The notes beneath the pieces are model-generated. The model worked only from the letters and a program-made list of their open reading frames with translations, searched no databases and was not told where the DNA came from. Both the position numbers and the translations under genes were made by a program. Positions 1 through 12,116 of a stretch of 40,172 nucleotides of DNA are shown in pieces. Each line of letters opens with the position of its first letter. The stretch's first letter is position 1. This stretch comes from Hemicentrotus pulcherrimus (taxonomy: Eukaryota > Echinodermata > Echinoidea > Camarodonta > Strongylocentrotidae), in NCBI GenBank assembly GCA_003118195.1, contig BEXV01000959.1, forward strand, positions 79,505-119,676, in the 5' to 3' direction.

Positions 1-14
1 GGGGGGGGGGGGGG
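1..14. repeat. Poly-G run at left end
   Basis: Fourteen G in a row open the window. With the 12-G run at the other end and G/C runs beside the internal gap, this looks like a place where an assembly stopped rather than a biological boundary. Confidence 0.9.
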
Positions 15-1351
15 TCGAACTTGGCTTATAATAGATGCATCCCAAGTAGTGCCAGATGTAGAGATAGACTTCAAAACCATTGATGTATTATGTTTTTTAA
101 TCTCAATTTAGTTCCTCAGATTCTTGTAGCAAATAGTCTGTCTAAGTTTTCAATATTTTAGATCACATACTATAGCATGCAAGTGTGTAATGCCGTTCAC
201 ATATTAAACATAATTATGCAATATGCAAATAGCCTAGTAAATATGATTGTCATCCTTAGTCAAACTCATCCTTCCAATTGACCCCCATTTAACCTCAAAT
301 TATTTTCTTATTTCCCTGGAAAAAGTGTAGAAATGGACATGAGTCTTTAATATACAGTAGGTTTGCGGGTGTACCATGAGAGAGAGAGGGAGGATTGAGG
401 AGTCCTGAAAAGGACTCTCTGTAATCTTTTTTGAAGTTTGAATATGAATCTTTATTGCCTTTCAGGTAATTGAACTAATCATAAACTGATCAATAATGTA
501 CGATTTTCTGAGTTTAAATATTTGAACGGTCTAATACATTGCAGTTAAAGATAATATGCATTACCTACAATGCATGACAAGTCTCAACACAATTTTAGGG
601 TGTACTTCTAAACATTTTATTCAAACGATTAAAAGTGCTCACTGTGGATTCTTTGAAAGGAATACACCATTTTATTGCTTCTTTTCACTTAAAATATTCT
701 TATTTAGAAATGCAGTAACATAGTACAACCGAAATAGATCAGAAAAGTCAACGATGTTTGCCTTATCTGCTCATGTAGCATGCTATTCATAGAATTTTAT
801 ATGAATGCGACTATTACAAGGTGACAGTCTCTAAAGCATATAATTGAATTCACATTTCTATATCACTAGCCTATGCATATCTTTTTGTCCTTGGCTCATA
901 TACATACTCCATTGAGAAATGTCAACATTTTTCTCAACCAAAGCCATTTCTTCAGATGTAGATTACCTTGTGCATGGTCTGCGATGTAAGCAATTACCAA
1001 CCAAAATGAAAAGATTCCAGGCAACTCACGTCTGGTCCTTATGTCACTATTCCTATTATACTTTAAAGCTCTTGTAATAGGAATAGCCTATCAGTAAAGA
1101 ATTGATTTGTGACTAACGAGACAAATTAAAATGATGCAGTCAAGGATAGCCTAATAATAGAAGCAAATTATAGCAAAAAAATATATACTAGAAAAGAGGA
1201 AGCGACAGAAAAAGAAGAAAAGATTATGAGATAACGCAAGATAAGACGGACCGGAAGAAAAGCATTATGCTGCATATTTCCTTTTATGGAGAAGCAAAAA
1301 TTTAGGCAGCAATTGCTGAATTTGAGTGACAATAGTTAGCCATTGCTGCTC

Positions 1352-1893
1352 CTTAAAGGAACTATGTCCCTTTTGCAGCCAAACTCAAATGCTGTAGAAC
1401 TTTGCAGGAATTATGAATATGACATGTATATCCTATCTGTGAAATTTAAACGTTAGCAGTGTCCTCATATTCAAATTATGCAAGGAAACCCGTTTACTTG
1501 CTAGACTTCACTGTCAGACACTATTGAGTGACAGACTGGATTTTTTCTTGTTTGGTAATAACATACATGAAAAGAGTTGTAAAGGGTACATGAGCATTTG
1601 TCTACATCAATAACCCACTTCTTGTGATGGACAAGATTAAACTGATTGAATCTTTGCGCAGCATAAAACGTATGACCATTCAGTACAATTGTCAGAAAAT
1701 CAAGACTATTACTTTTGGTCTCTATAGCCCAAAAGTCGATTTGACAACTAATAGTCATTATTTTCCCACTTGAAGACATTTTCAAGCCCCACTTTTTTTT
1801 AGGGAAGTTCTAAATTAGTATTATCTTTCAAATGCAGTTGGAATTTACTTTTTTCATTTTTTTGGCCTGCAAATGGGACATAGTACCTTTAAT
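1352..1893. repeat. Inverted-repeat-bounded element (MITE-like)
   Basis: The left arm near 1352-1382 reads TTAAAGGAACTATGTCCC followed by a TTTGCAG-like block. The right arm near 1863-1893 is its reverse complement with few mismatches (TTAAAGGTACTATGTCCC on the minus strand). About 480 bp lies between. A 94-codon open frame on the minus strand (1501-1785) falls inside but has no recognisable domain. The layout suggests a short non-autonomous DNA transposon. Target-site duplications were not resolved. Confidence 0.45.
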
Positions 1894-2230
1894 ACCACAT
1901 GTACTCTGACACGCAGTAGCAAAATAATATTTCAGTACTCATGAGAAATTTGATTCACAGTTGATTGCAATGTGTTGATTCTATTGTTCTGATTATTTTT
2001 AGAAGTGAACTGTCTTACGCTTAACGGCGTTGGATTATTATTCTTATTTGTTCATCGTCTCTCTATACAATGCTCTTATTTGTATTTGTATCACTTCATT
2101 ATCAATCTTCAATAAAGGAACATAGTATAATCATAAAAGAATTGCACAGTCACAGACATGATAATAAGAGTAGTCCGGGTCATGGCTCATAAAGAACAGC
2201 TTTGATTGTTAGGCTTCATTGAAGAAGTTT

Positions 2231-2379
2231 TAATTGTTGTTAAGAAATTTTGGTTGCACCCGGTAGATCCTGTCCGGTTTCAGAACTTTTGTCTGACTTG
2301 TTTTCGACAACAAGATCAAACACATGATCATAATCTACTGGGTGCAAGCCAATAAGTTCTTTACAACAATAACAACAAT
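2231..2379. repeat. Short imperfect inverted repeat
   Basis: The left arm contains ATTGTTGTTAAGAA then TTGGTTGCACCCGGTAGAT. The right arm contains ATCTACTGGGTGCAAGCCAA then TTCTTTACAACAATAACAAC. The arms pair over about 40 bases around a loop of about 55 bases. Probably a small foldback repeat. Confidence 0.45.
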
Positions 2380-3201
2380 GAGGTGCTATTCGATGTAACG
2401 TCACATGGCAATCACATATTAGATAAAATGATCATCAGTACAGGGTCTAATAATTCAAAGAAAAATGAATCATCTCATGTAATAGGAATCTTAGAAACAT
2501 TTAAACCGGAAAATAATTGCATGCAGGCAGGAAGTCATGTTCAGAGTTAAAAACCTCCCATTGAATCAAGAAAACCACACTCTCACTACTTTTAAACCCT
2601 CTCTATAATGATTTTTCCACTTGAGATTTCACTTGTCATTGGCAATAAATATGCGCCCTTTAGGGGCGCGATTGGGATTATCGATTACAAGGCCATACTA
2701 TCCGATCCTTCATACATACGTGTGCTATCTAGCACGTTTGTCGTGTTCTCTTTTATGCCCCGTTTATGCCCTATTTAGACTCTAGGAAATTTATACAAAT
2801 CTCATGTGAAAAAAACGTTATATTAAAAATCACCATGTAGTGAAAAGGGCGTATGACAGAATAGATAAGAACATGGTATGGAGAAACATAGTATAAAGAA
2901 ACTAGTTATGAAGAGGTTGATTGACACGATAACTGGCCAATCATCAGTGCATGCTAATAATAAGCTCCGCCCAGTTATACGTTTTCAGACTAAAGCGGAA
3001 CCCTGATTCTCTATCAAGGTTTTGTTGCTGATACATACATTTCGCTTTTCAATATGCCATTACACGATGTTTCTACATACAATGTTCAGACAAGAAAAAA
3101 ACGTGATTATTTATATACCTATGCGATTCACGATTCAAGATAAAGATTCGATGAATTCTGGTAGGGTGAACACAGGGTTAGTATCACTCCAAGTCTCATT
3201 A

Positions 3202-3496
3202 GGCCTGTCCTCCTCAGGTCGAGATTGCCAAATAGCCTGCAATTTCTGATTTGGGAAATAATCCTGAAGTTACAAACCGCGTCCTCATCAGCTCGAGATT
3301 TGACCTTGAAACTTGAAACTCAAGCGCAAGAATATTTTTCAAACTAGCCCAAGTTATCTTGGGATGATTATCTCGACCAAATATCCCGCTAATTGCAACT
3401 TCAGGCTGATGAAGACGCAAATGAACTGGATAATTTGCGATCGAGAAAGTTCAAATAGCTGAATATTTGGTAATCTCGAGCTGATGAAAACAGGCC
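3202..3496. repeat. Foldback MITE-like element, copy 1
   Basis: The element opens with GGCCTGTCCTCCTCAGGTCG and closes with the reverse complement of a closely related end (CTCGAGCTGATGAAAACAGGCC). TA flanks both ends here, which would fit a TA target duplication, but other copies do not confirm this. Internal blocks (CAAACTAGCCCAAG, a palindromic CTTGGG centre, GCAACTTCAGGCTGATGAAG) recur in copies at 13928, 31542 and 33589. There is no transposase frame, so it is non-autonomous. Confidence 0.75.
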
Positions 3497-3840
3497 TATA
3501 TATTCACCCAAAACAAGCGTGTCCTTCAATCAAGATGTGCTCGCTGCTCCCCACAGGATTTAAGAGGAAATCATTTGACGGGAGACGAGGGCAGTGTGTA
3601 AAAGACACATTATCCGATTATATCTTGGGAAAAACGAAATAAGAATGATCGACCTTGAATACTCGCATGCAGTATAAAAATCAGATTGAGAGGAGGGAAT
3701 TGTATTACTTACCTGTTGAAATTGAAATGGGAATAGCGTAAGTGATCCTGTGTATGATGCTTTAACTATTTGAGATCCATTATAAAAGTATAGATGAATG
3801 TTGCCTGTTAGGCCTGTATAAACTTATTGATTTGAAATAA

Positions 3841-3903
3841 TGAAAATAATAAAAACGTTACTTATAAAGCGCTTACCACCAAAGTTGCTAAGCGCTATTA
3901 CCC
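3841..3903. repeat. Fragment of an (AAT)n / AGCGCTT-type dispersed repeat
   Basis: The stretch TTATAAAGCGCTTACC, followed by a second AAGCGCT and TTACCC, resembles a repeat I have seen often in invertebrate genomes, an (AAT)n run leading into TATAAAGCGCTT. A related phrase, CTTTATAAAGTGCTTATA, occurs inside the tandem units at 16111-16565. Confidence 0.35.
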
Positions 3904-3975
3904 ACAAAATAGATTGATATACAATTACATCTTAAACAAAACTAAAAATGCAAATAAACCTACTAATCACAATAC

Positions 3976-4084
3976 ATATCATCCCTATTTTCACGAAGTG
4001 ACGGTAGTAAATGAAAATCCCATACAATTTGCGGGCATATTTTCCTCACTACCGTCACTTCGTGAAAACAGGAACGATATGGAA
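3976..4084. repeat. Small inverted repeat with a perfect ~20-bp stem
   Basis: The left arm has TTTTCACGAAGTGACGGTAG at about 3988-4007. The right arm has its exact reverse complement at about 4049-4068. Flanking bases extend the pairing imperfectly to about 45 bp per arm (ATATCATCCCT against AGGAACGATAT). The loop is about 40 bases and AT-rich. It could be a tiny MITE or a hairpin-forming transcript segment. Confidence 0.6.
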
Positions 4085-5940
4085 TACACATCAAAGTGAA
4101 CAGAGTCAGTTAATCATCGTACACAATTTTGAATAAATGTGTCTGAAGACTAGTTTTGAATAAGTTAACAGTGAATAGGTTAGCAGTGATATGGCTCTAC
4201 AAATTATTGATTCTCCTACTTCTAAAAAAATATCATATCTGAGCTCACAAAATCTTGTAATTTGATTGTAGCATCCAATGTAATTTAAATCAAGGCACCC
4301 CCCCCCCAATTGTATTGATGAGCCTCTGTAAAATCCATAGAAAAAGTTTTTATATCAATACATTCTATTGTCATTACAAGTTAACTTTCAATATATAATA
4401 CAGGCTATGAATTTAACTCAACACATAGTTTCTTGGAAAAATACTAGAAAAGGTGACAGAAAATTGTTATTTCACAGTCAACACACGTTGCATTGACTTG
4501 TGTTTTCTTTGTATGTTTAGCGTAGCGGGAAATGCAACACCGTGGAAATGATGAAAGGATAATTATGCATTGCAAGGCTAGAAGGCATAACCTGACTTGC
4601 GTACAAGGAAAGACAGACTGTCATCAGAAAAAAAAATACATATACGGCCTCATTGAAGTGGGATAATATTACTGACAAAAGTCAACTCTCAATTCATGCT
4701 AGAAGGTTCTCATTTGTAATGCCAAACTGAGATAAATAATCAATATGTTATTTTAGAATGCATTCTGTTTCACTGTATTGTGGATGGTTGGGGACTAGAG
4801 TGTACTTTGCAGCATGGCTTCACATGTTGCCAGTTCTCTATTTGTGTGAAAGTTCTATAGCTTAAAAGCACCATGCATAGATCGAGGAAGGATCTATTTT
4901 AAGGCAGAGCTATTTAATTCATTGATATGAAATCCACATATTAGATAATAAATGAAACCAGAAAAGGCAACTAGAATAAGAATATTAGTAAATGCCATCC
5001 AAAACCCAAGGCTACATTATAAGCATTTGTCAGTCATCTTAAGAATAAAAAATATGCCTTGCTCAAACCAAATTTTATAAGAAATAGTTTACAAATTATT
5101 ACAGCTGAAAATGATATTTCTAGCTAGGTAGTCAATGTCAAGTTTAGGTTCATTTTCCCCTCAAAAGGAGCTATTTAGGGTCTTGTGTTTAATAGCCACG
5201 ATATCATGATGAGCTGAGCTCCATTGCCATATAAACCATACTGCTTAGTCATTTAGTTTTCCCTATATATTCTTGTTTTGAACTTTTATATCTTAGAAGT
5301 GCGCACACTCTTAAAAAAATATCATCTCAAATGTCGCATATGTATATTTCAAATACAAAAGTAAATTGGTAATTTCATTTGATCCCGAGTTAGCCAGCAT
5401 AACAAAATTAATGATTAGAAGCTTTAACAAATAATGTCAGTACCTGAAAAAATCCCTCAAAGGCAAAACTATTTTTAGAATTTGAAAAAGCATGCCAGTT
5501 TCATTTTTTATTTTAATGCTTCAATAGAATGAGTTTCATCTTTAATACTGATGAATTTTGTCCCATATTTAGATAGAAGTTGAGCCTAAATGAGCTATCC
5601 TATTTTAAGAAGATCAAGCATCATACATCAGATAGAAGCGGCGGAAGGCAAACTCCATTAGTGTTTAGGGGGTACAATCATAAGAGGTGCTTTGTTTACC
5701 TTATGCAGAGATGTCTTAAAATTTGTCATCACAAAAACAAGTAAAGGGCACCAATATTCTGTATTTACATCAAATAAAGATAAAGCAAAGAAGTAATTCG
5801 ATGATATGTTCCTGCAAAGTGCTTAATTGATGTTGTATGACATGTCCTACCATAGCACTCAACACTAACAAGCTCCCGGCCTTCAAATCCTAAATCCAGA
5901 CCCCCAAGATTTTAAAATTGTAGAAGGGGCACCTAATACT

Positions 5941-6213
5941 GGGGGATGTTTCACAAAGATCATAAGTTAAAAGTATCTCTAAGTTGGATTTAACAATTAT
6001 GGAAAGCAATATCATCTTTGAAAATATTTTGTAAAATATTCATTCAAATCATACATATTTTCTATTATGAAGGAGATTTCATGTTCTGGATGTGGAATTC
6101 ATGAAAAGACTGCTTTTGAATATATTTTATATAAAGGCTACAAATGTCTCTCCATAAATTTTTAGTCCAACTTAAAGTTAAGTTCTACTTGAGATCTTTG
6201 TGAAACACCCCCG
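5941..6213. repeat. Inverted-repeat element with GGGGGTGTTTCACAAAG ends
   Basis: The left end GGGGGATGTTTCACAAAGAT is matched by the right end ATCTTTGTGAAACACCCCCG. A second inner block (CTAAGTTGGATTTAAC against AGTCCAACTTAAAG) also pairs. About 200 bp of AT-rich sequence lies between. The same outer end (GGGGGGTGTTTCACAAA) occurs at 20380, so it is a repeat family. Probably a MITE. Confidence 0.6.
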
Positions 6214-6259
6214 ATCTTACTCTTGTTTTACCGTTTGTGCATTGTCTGAAGACATTGTC

Positions 6260-6322
6260 TGTTTGAGGCAAAAAGGGCATTAGCACCTAGAACAGAGTTA
6301 GTGCCCTTCTGGCTCCAAACAA
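6260..6322. repeat. 60-bp palindromic hairpin repeat, copy 1
   Basis: TGTTTGAGGCAAAAAGGGCA pairs imperfectly with TGCCCTTCTGGCTCCAAACA across a short loop (TAGCACCTAGAACAGAGTTAG-like). Similar palindromes with the AGCCAGAAGGGC core lie at 20973, 24830 and 33955. Confidence 0.6.
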
Positions 6323-7445
6323 ACGATATGTGTTCCATTTCATATTTCAACGAATGAAATCAATTTAACAATTTGCTTATTATGCAAAATTTGCTCTGAC
6401 TAATTTCACATAAATTTGCATGTTTGCTTTCATCATCGTTTCATTTGATTTTTTTATTAACATCCTCTAATGACACATTTGATTTCAAACAGTTTAATTT
6501 TCTTAACATTCATTTGTCACGTTCCTGCATTTTAATACTTTATTCATATTGTCACAAATTCAGAATATGTCACTGCATGCCTGGTTTCATTTCATCATCA
6601 TAATACTGTCTATGCATGTCTTTCTAATTTTTATGCATGTTTACCTAAGATGATGAACTGATAAATTCAAGCGATGCTTATCTTATAATGATGAATTCAT
6701 ATAAGTACAACTTAATGGAAGAAAATCTTTAAACAATTGTTATATAATATTTATCCATGATAGTTGGTTTGTCTGTGTAGATTGAGGTAGTAGATGTATC
6801 TTGTCATGTTTGTACTTTTGAATTAGTTGCATTTATGTAGAAGTGATTTTGAAACACCATTCCTCTGGCTACCGATTAGAATTCCCTAAATTCCGTATTG
6901 CAGTGATAGAAAGTTGTTTAAACTTCAGTGTATGTTATTAGGCTAGTAGTATTTATAAAATAGGATTAGACTTCATTGGGTATTAAAGTATGCATGTTAC
7001 TTTTTGCATTTTATGAAATATCGATATGCTCTTCTTTTTTACTGGGGAAAGTAGCTTTATATCCAACAACTTTCATCAAAGAAACTTGAAGGCTTGATCA
7101 CTTCTTACAAATTAGAAATTTTGGACAACCATATTGCGACCCCAGAGTGTACACACGAGTATCAAGATGGCCTAGCTTTTTAAAACTTTGTTTTAAAAAT
7201 AATTAATTAGTAAGCTCAAAATGCCCATATCAGTGTTTATGTAAATCATTTTTTGGGCTATATGAAAATGAATTAAAGCTATTTTTTAACCCCACCCCCC
7301 CTCAAAAAATAAATATATACAAATAAAAAATTGTGGAACACTATTGGCAGTCTCTAAAATTCTCTAAATATCTTATCTTAGGCTAAATAAATGAAAGATA
7401 AAGTCAAATACCCTCCCCCCCCCCCAAGAAAAAAAATATTAAAAA

Positions 7446-7466
7446 ATAATAATAATAATAATAATT
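7446..7466. repeat. (AAT)n microsatellite
   Basis: About seven AAT units, after a poly-C and A-rich stretch, 185 bp upstream of the first recognised exon. Simple-sequence DNA with no further signal seen. Confidence 0.85.
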
Positions 7467-7651
7467 ATACGTTAGTGGCAATTTAAACCCTTGACTTTTA
7501 AATTGTCATTCTCATAGGCTTAATACTTTAATACTGCAGCCATCTAGTTCTTGTAGCCAAAGGGTTATTACTTTATTTGTTGATATTGTCAGCTATCGAC
7601 TGGATGAATATTTTAACCCCCTCTCTACCATTCTCTCCAACCTTCTAACAG

Positions 7652-7769
7652 AACAACTTGATCGGATTGAAGAGGGCATGGATCAGATTAATACAGACAT
7701 GAGAGAAGCAGAGAAGAATCTCACCGGTTTGGAGAAATGTTGTGGCATTTGTGTCTGTCCGTGGAAGAA
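7652..7769 (+). CDS. SNAP25: SNAP-25 exon: end of SNARE helix 1 and palmitoylated cysteine cluster
   Basis: SNAP-25 is a plasma-membrane t-SNARE that gives two helices to the four-helix syntaxin/synaptobrevin bundle driving vesicle fusion. This 118-bp exon starts two bases into codon 55 (acceptor CTTCTAACAG) and ends two bases into codon 94 (donor AA|GTAAGT). It encodes [13 protein letters not shown]... through [10 protein letters not shown]. Core-layer residues +1 to +8 of helix 1 are all present (L57, I60, M64, I67, M71, A74, L78, L81 in vertebrate numbering). The cysteine cluster that is palmitoylated in the family follows: C84, C85, C88 and C90, with W in place of C92. As I recall, vertebrates duplicate this exon (5a/5b) at the same 118-bp length; only one copy was seen here. 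The helix-1 zero-layer glutamine would lie just upstream, outside the recognised exons. Confidence 0.96.
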
Positions 7770-8304
7770 GTAAGTTCTTGTTATATAAGCCAGAATATTT
7801 TGTGACATGAAACAGTCACAAACAGTTAATATCAGTCATATGTATGACAAGTTATTTTTGTGGATTTTGTTATACTTTGTATTGTGATAAGTGTTATCTA
7901 AAGGCATGGTATTCCACTGACTACTTTAGATTTATGTGTCTGCCATCTGCTTCTCATGATGTGTCGACAGCCATGTCCCATAATGCATCCCAAATGATGA
8001 GGTGTGCCTGATGATTCTTGGGTACAGGAACCGAAAATCGCTTTATGTATGCCTTCACCGAAAAATGACACAATTGAACGGTGGTAGCGATCACAGTATT
8101 GCATGAAAATTTTCAAATCTCAAGCACTTTAGAAATTTGTTAAAGTTTCATGACAGTTTCTGGTTTTACAGTAAACCTCATTCATTCATGACACATTTAA
8201 CATCCTCAACCAAAAAATGCTTCAGCGAAATAAAATTATATAAATGTCTTATTACACAGACATCAGTAAGTATGTGTAGGATACCTGCAGACGGAGCACA
8301 CAGA

Positions 8305-8465
8305 TAAACCTGTCTATTAAAGATCACCCCAAGGCAACATACTCAGTGGCCTTTGTAGGCAGGTGGCTAGCTCTCTAGACAGGTTCAACAACAAACGTTT
8401 CTTTCTTGAGGGAGACGAAAAAGGTGGCCTTTATAGAGAGGTGCCACTGGGACATGTTTGACTGT
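8305..8465. repeat. Dispersed repeat with 'GGCCTTTATAGACAGGTGG'-like units
   Basis: The phrases ACCTGTCTATTAAAGATCAC, GTGGCCTTTGTAGGCAGGTGG, CTCTAGACAGGTTC and GTGGCCTTTATAGAGAGGTG are variants of one ~20-base unit in both orientations, ending in ACATGTTTGACTGTA. Such internally repeated blocks are familiar from transposon remnants in marine invertebrates. The family name is not known to me. Confidence 0.45.
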
Positions 8466-9506
8466 ATTTGTTTTTCCCCCAATTGCTATTAACACCTAAC
8501 ATAGTTTTTCTTTGCGAAAGCACTTCATTAATTTCTTCCTAGGCGGTTTTCTGCATCACGTCCGAATGTGCCTTTTGACTAGCTCAGTCAATCCTACCTC
8601 CACTTTTCCCAGTTTTCTTATCGGGTTCCTTTAAATCATTACATCAACTCTACTGTATATAAATCACTTGAGTATGTTCTTTCACATTTTGACAAATGAA
8701 ATGAAGCGAAATGAACTTTCACATTGCAATAGAGTGATAAATAAAGAAGACCCAGTCAAGCTCATCAAATGAAAGACCCCCATACCTAAACATCTCAATC
8801 TCGTTTTGGAAAACATGCTCCTCTCCTCCCCTTAATCCGCATCAGTCACATTCTGAGTTTAGGATGGATGCATGAGGCATTGACATGATCTTAACCTCAA
8901 ATGCACTTTAGCAGACAAGGCCGAGCCCCTACACAAACTCTCTTATTGAATGAGGGGCTCAGTCTGTCATATTGCATCACCAAGGCTGAAGATTTGTGCA
9001 CTATTTTATTGTCCTCCCTTCTCCAACGGTCGCGTCTACGTTGTGACGCCCGCCCATCTCGTACTGCTGCGCATCATTGTGCCATGTGATAAAGCTACAG
9101 TGACATATTGTGCTCTTAGCCTAAATTGGCTTGATATTGGCGTTATGATCAAGGGAAACAGATAGAGCGATACCTACGATCTTTTTCTACACATACCCCC
9201 CCCCCACCCCCTTTTTCTGTCAGACAAAGAACCACGTAGAGGCATTTTAACCACTCTTATTTGCATTTTGATTGAATTTTGTTTACGAATATGGGCGGTA
9301 TTGCCAATCTGTGCTCTAAGCATTAAAAATGAAGGATGTTTCTTTTAGATTTCTTTTTCTTCAGTGGGTTGAGTGGTATGAGCCGGCTTGATTACTTTTT
9401 ATCAATTTATATCCAAAGATAACTATATTAGTTTATTCAGCATGTTCAAATAATCATAATTATATTTGGAGCTCTGCGGGTACATGATTCAATTTATGCT
9501 TTCCAT

Positions 9507-9572
9507 GTGTATCTCTCTCCCTCTCTCTCTCTCTTTCTCTCTCACGCTCTTTCCTTCCCTCCCTTTCCTCTC
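9507..9572. repeat. CT-rich microsatellite
   Basis: A run of (TC)n interrupted by CCC and TTT, all pyrimidine apart from a few bases. The open frame across it is low-complexity and not a gene. Confidence 0.85.
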
Positions 9573-10443
9573 AGTATTTCTATAACTGTCCCTTGCTGCT
9601 TATTAAATCAAAGCACTGAATGTATCATTTTATATGAAGAAACAACATTTTCACTGCATATAAGTAGAGCCTTTGTAGCTTGTCAGTATTCCAAACCTTT
9701 TAAAGGAAATTTATTTCTTTACAGTGTTACAGTATGTTATTCTGTGATAATCTTCCAATTATTATTGTACACATGGAGCACTGAAAATCTATATTCGCTA
9801 ACAAGGAAGACTTAATTGGTAAAAAATTCAATTTGTTTAAAAAACAAAACACCTATCGTTGAATAGCTTTTGGTGTTTTTGAAGATTTGGCATCACCATA
9901 AGAAGGATCTATCATATTTTAAACTTTTGATTGCCTTCTTCATATACAAAGTTATCAATTCTCCTAATATAAAGGGTTCCCAGATGGTCATAAAGGTGGA
10001 CAAAATAATTTATTGCGTACATTCTTTTATTTTGTTACTTGTATAATTCATTTGTTCTATTATATATTGTAATACCGTATGGTTTATATAAGTCATTTTG
10101 ATTTGTGGATATTTGAGTGGAAAAAATAACTAAAATCAAATCAAAATCAAATCAAATAGCAAATCTGTGCACTCGACCATTAAAACAATGATTTTTCATA
10201 GTCTGATGCTTAGGTTTGTATTTTTTGTCCTCCAATATAGCTGCTTGTGGGGACCCTCGATCTGCACCCAGTTTTACTCTCATAATTTTGTTGCTGGTTG
10301 TTCAGTACTTCAACTGAGTTCAGATTTGTGCACTCTGTGTCTGACACCTTATTCAAAACTAAAGGCAATCACATTTTACAAGAGATGCTTTCAATCTCGT
10401 GAAATTGCGTTTACTCTTCACACGTATTCCCCCCTGTGTTTTG

Positions 10444-10559
10444 TTGAGAGAATAATATGCTTGAAGTAGCCCTCACAACTTCCTGCTTCTCTCTCCACCC
10501 CTTGAGAGAATAATATGCTTGAAGTAGCCCTCACAACTTCCTGCTTCTCTCTCCACCCC
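10444..10559. repeat. 58-bp perfect tandem duplication
   Basis: TTGAGAGAATAATATGCTTG and the following bases through CTCTCTCCACCCC occur twice back to back (10444-10501 and 10502-10559) with almost no differences. The near identity suggests a recent duplication or slippage, or an assembly artefact next to the (CT)n run that follows. Confidence 0.9.
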
Positions 10560-10600
10560 CTCTCTCTCTCTCTCTCTCTCCCTCTCTCTCTCTCTCTCTC
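10560..10600. repeat. (CT)n microsatellite
   Basis: About 20 CT dinucleotides with one interruption, directly after the 58-bp tandem duplication. Confidence 0.95.
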
Positions 10601-11639
10601 ACCCTCACCCCTAATATTGCTTCATCACAGTGTATAATTTCTGCCTCCGATCGTAATAGCTGTGAACTGCCCCACATTTGTCACAGATTTTGATGGAGTG
10701 CACTCACTTTCTCATCTTAAAAAATGTTATTGGAATTCCCAGGACGCAGATCAAGTTTCCAAATGGATACATTTAATTCCCTTCCCTCCTTCAATCAAAC
10801 TTGCCCTCAGACAGCACTTAAATGGAGATATATTTAACCATCCTTCTTCTAGCTTTTTTTTACTCATTTAGTTTCTTTTATCAGAAAATATATACTTCTC
10901 TTGTTAACGTAATGAATGAAATTGCTTTCTTGTGTCAAAAGCTATTAGGAACCTTTATGTCAGGCTTATGAGTATTATACATCTATTTGTATATACTAGT
11001 ATGTACTCTGTGTCATAGAGTGATTTATTTGATATTGAAAATATGGTTATATATTTTCTGTGGATGAAAGTAAAAGAAAATTTAATGTTCTAACAAGTTG
11101 AATTAGTGCAGAATAAACACTTTTATCGGTGCGGACAAAGAAATTGTGCATGTTTTCATCTTTGTGAATTATGTAAGAATGCTTAGACAATCGATTCCTA
11201 GACATTGACCAATAAATCAATCCATTGTGAATTTGTCAGTTAGCATACTTTACCTAACATGGATCTCAGAGTCTCGATACGGTTATTAGGACATTGCCCT
11301 TTATTCGGGCTAAAAAAAATTTGTTATTAAAAGTCATTTTGATACCCACGGATGCATGTGTGGGAAAGCCTAGGTATATACAATGCAATCAATTATTTAA
11401 ACGCCTTCACTGTTGTCAATGTGTGGAAGGGTGCATCCGCTGGACGATTAAAATATTCTCTTTTTCATAGATTGCTGATAGGCATAGCCGTATGTGAATT
11501 AATTTTGGAATTGACCAGAACGTACGTGTAGATAGTTTAACTAAACATCTGAATCATGCTGGACAGTCTGATGGCCTGGAGGATCATAAGAAGAGCAAGC
11601 AGCACGTGGTGATATGCGTGCGTGAGTTCAGATTATGAC

Positions 11640-11782
11640 AGAAGATGAAATCAGTTTGGAAGGGAAAGATGAAAACATAGACAACTTGGCAGATAGGATA
11701 AGAGGAAGATGGAGACAGGTTAGAAAGGGAGAGGAAGAGAGTGAGAAGAGAGAGAGGGAGAGAGAGAGAGAAAGAGAGAGAT
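11640..11782. repeat. Polypurine tract with (GA)n core
   Basis: Almost entirely A/G on the plus strand, with a (GA)n core at about 11742-11780. Both strands are open here because of the composition. The resulting RERERE-rich frame is an artefact of low complexity. Confidence 0.85.
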
Positions 11783-12116
11783 TGATAGGGTTGTATAGGG
11801 TTGAACTCTATCGTCAATTGGTTGAAAAGGGAAAAAAGATTAGAAGAGAAAATATACATTATAAACTATATGTTTGAAGTGATATTTCTGCTCTTTATTG
11901 ATTATAAGAATTATGCCACGATTAAAAAGTAAGTCTAGAGTATCAGAGAAAACAACCAATTTCACAACTACTAAAGATGCCTTGTGTAGTAAAGTGTGTT
12001 TTTAAAATGAACTTGTATGGTATCAGACATGCAAATCGGGTTTTACTAGCGGGAACATTACACAGAGAGGCTTGAGGCTCTTGGAAAGTTGCTTGCTGGG
12101 GAGTTTGTACAGAAGC

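Larger units (their letters stand above)
1..7651. other. Upstream intron (or 5' flank) of the SNAP-25 gene
   Basis: No protein-coding exon could be recognised here. It precedes an exon that starts inside codon 55 (vertebrate numbering), so it should be the intron before that exon, at least 7.6 kb long. I looked by eye for the short exons encoding the start of SNARE helix 1, around the LDEQG zero-layer motif, and did not find them. They are very short and could be missed, but are more likely outside the window. What it does hold is repeats, annotated separately: inverted-repeat elements at 1352-1893, 2231-2379, 3976-4084, 5941-6213 and 6260-6322, and a foldback MITE at 3202-3496. Short open frames on both strands show no recognisable domain. 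Confidence 0.6.

Noticed and set aside
6783..6803. Let-7-like sequence TGAGGTAGTAGATGTATCTTG
   Set aside because: Eleven bases match the let-7 5' end, but the rest differs and no complementary arm was seen within about 100 bases either side, so no precursor hairpin is supported.
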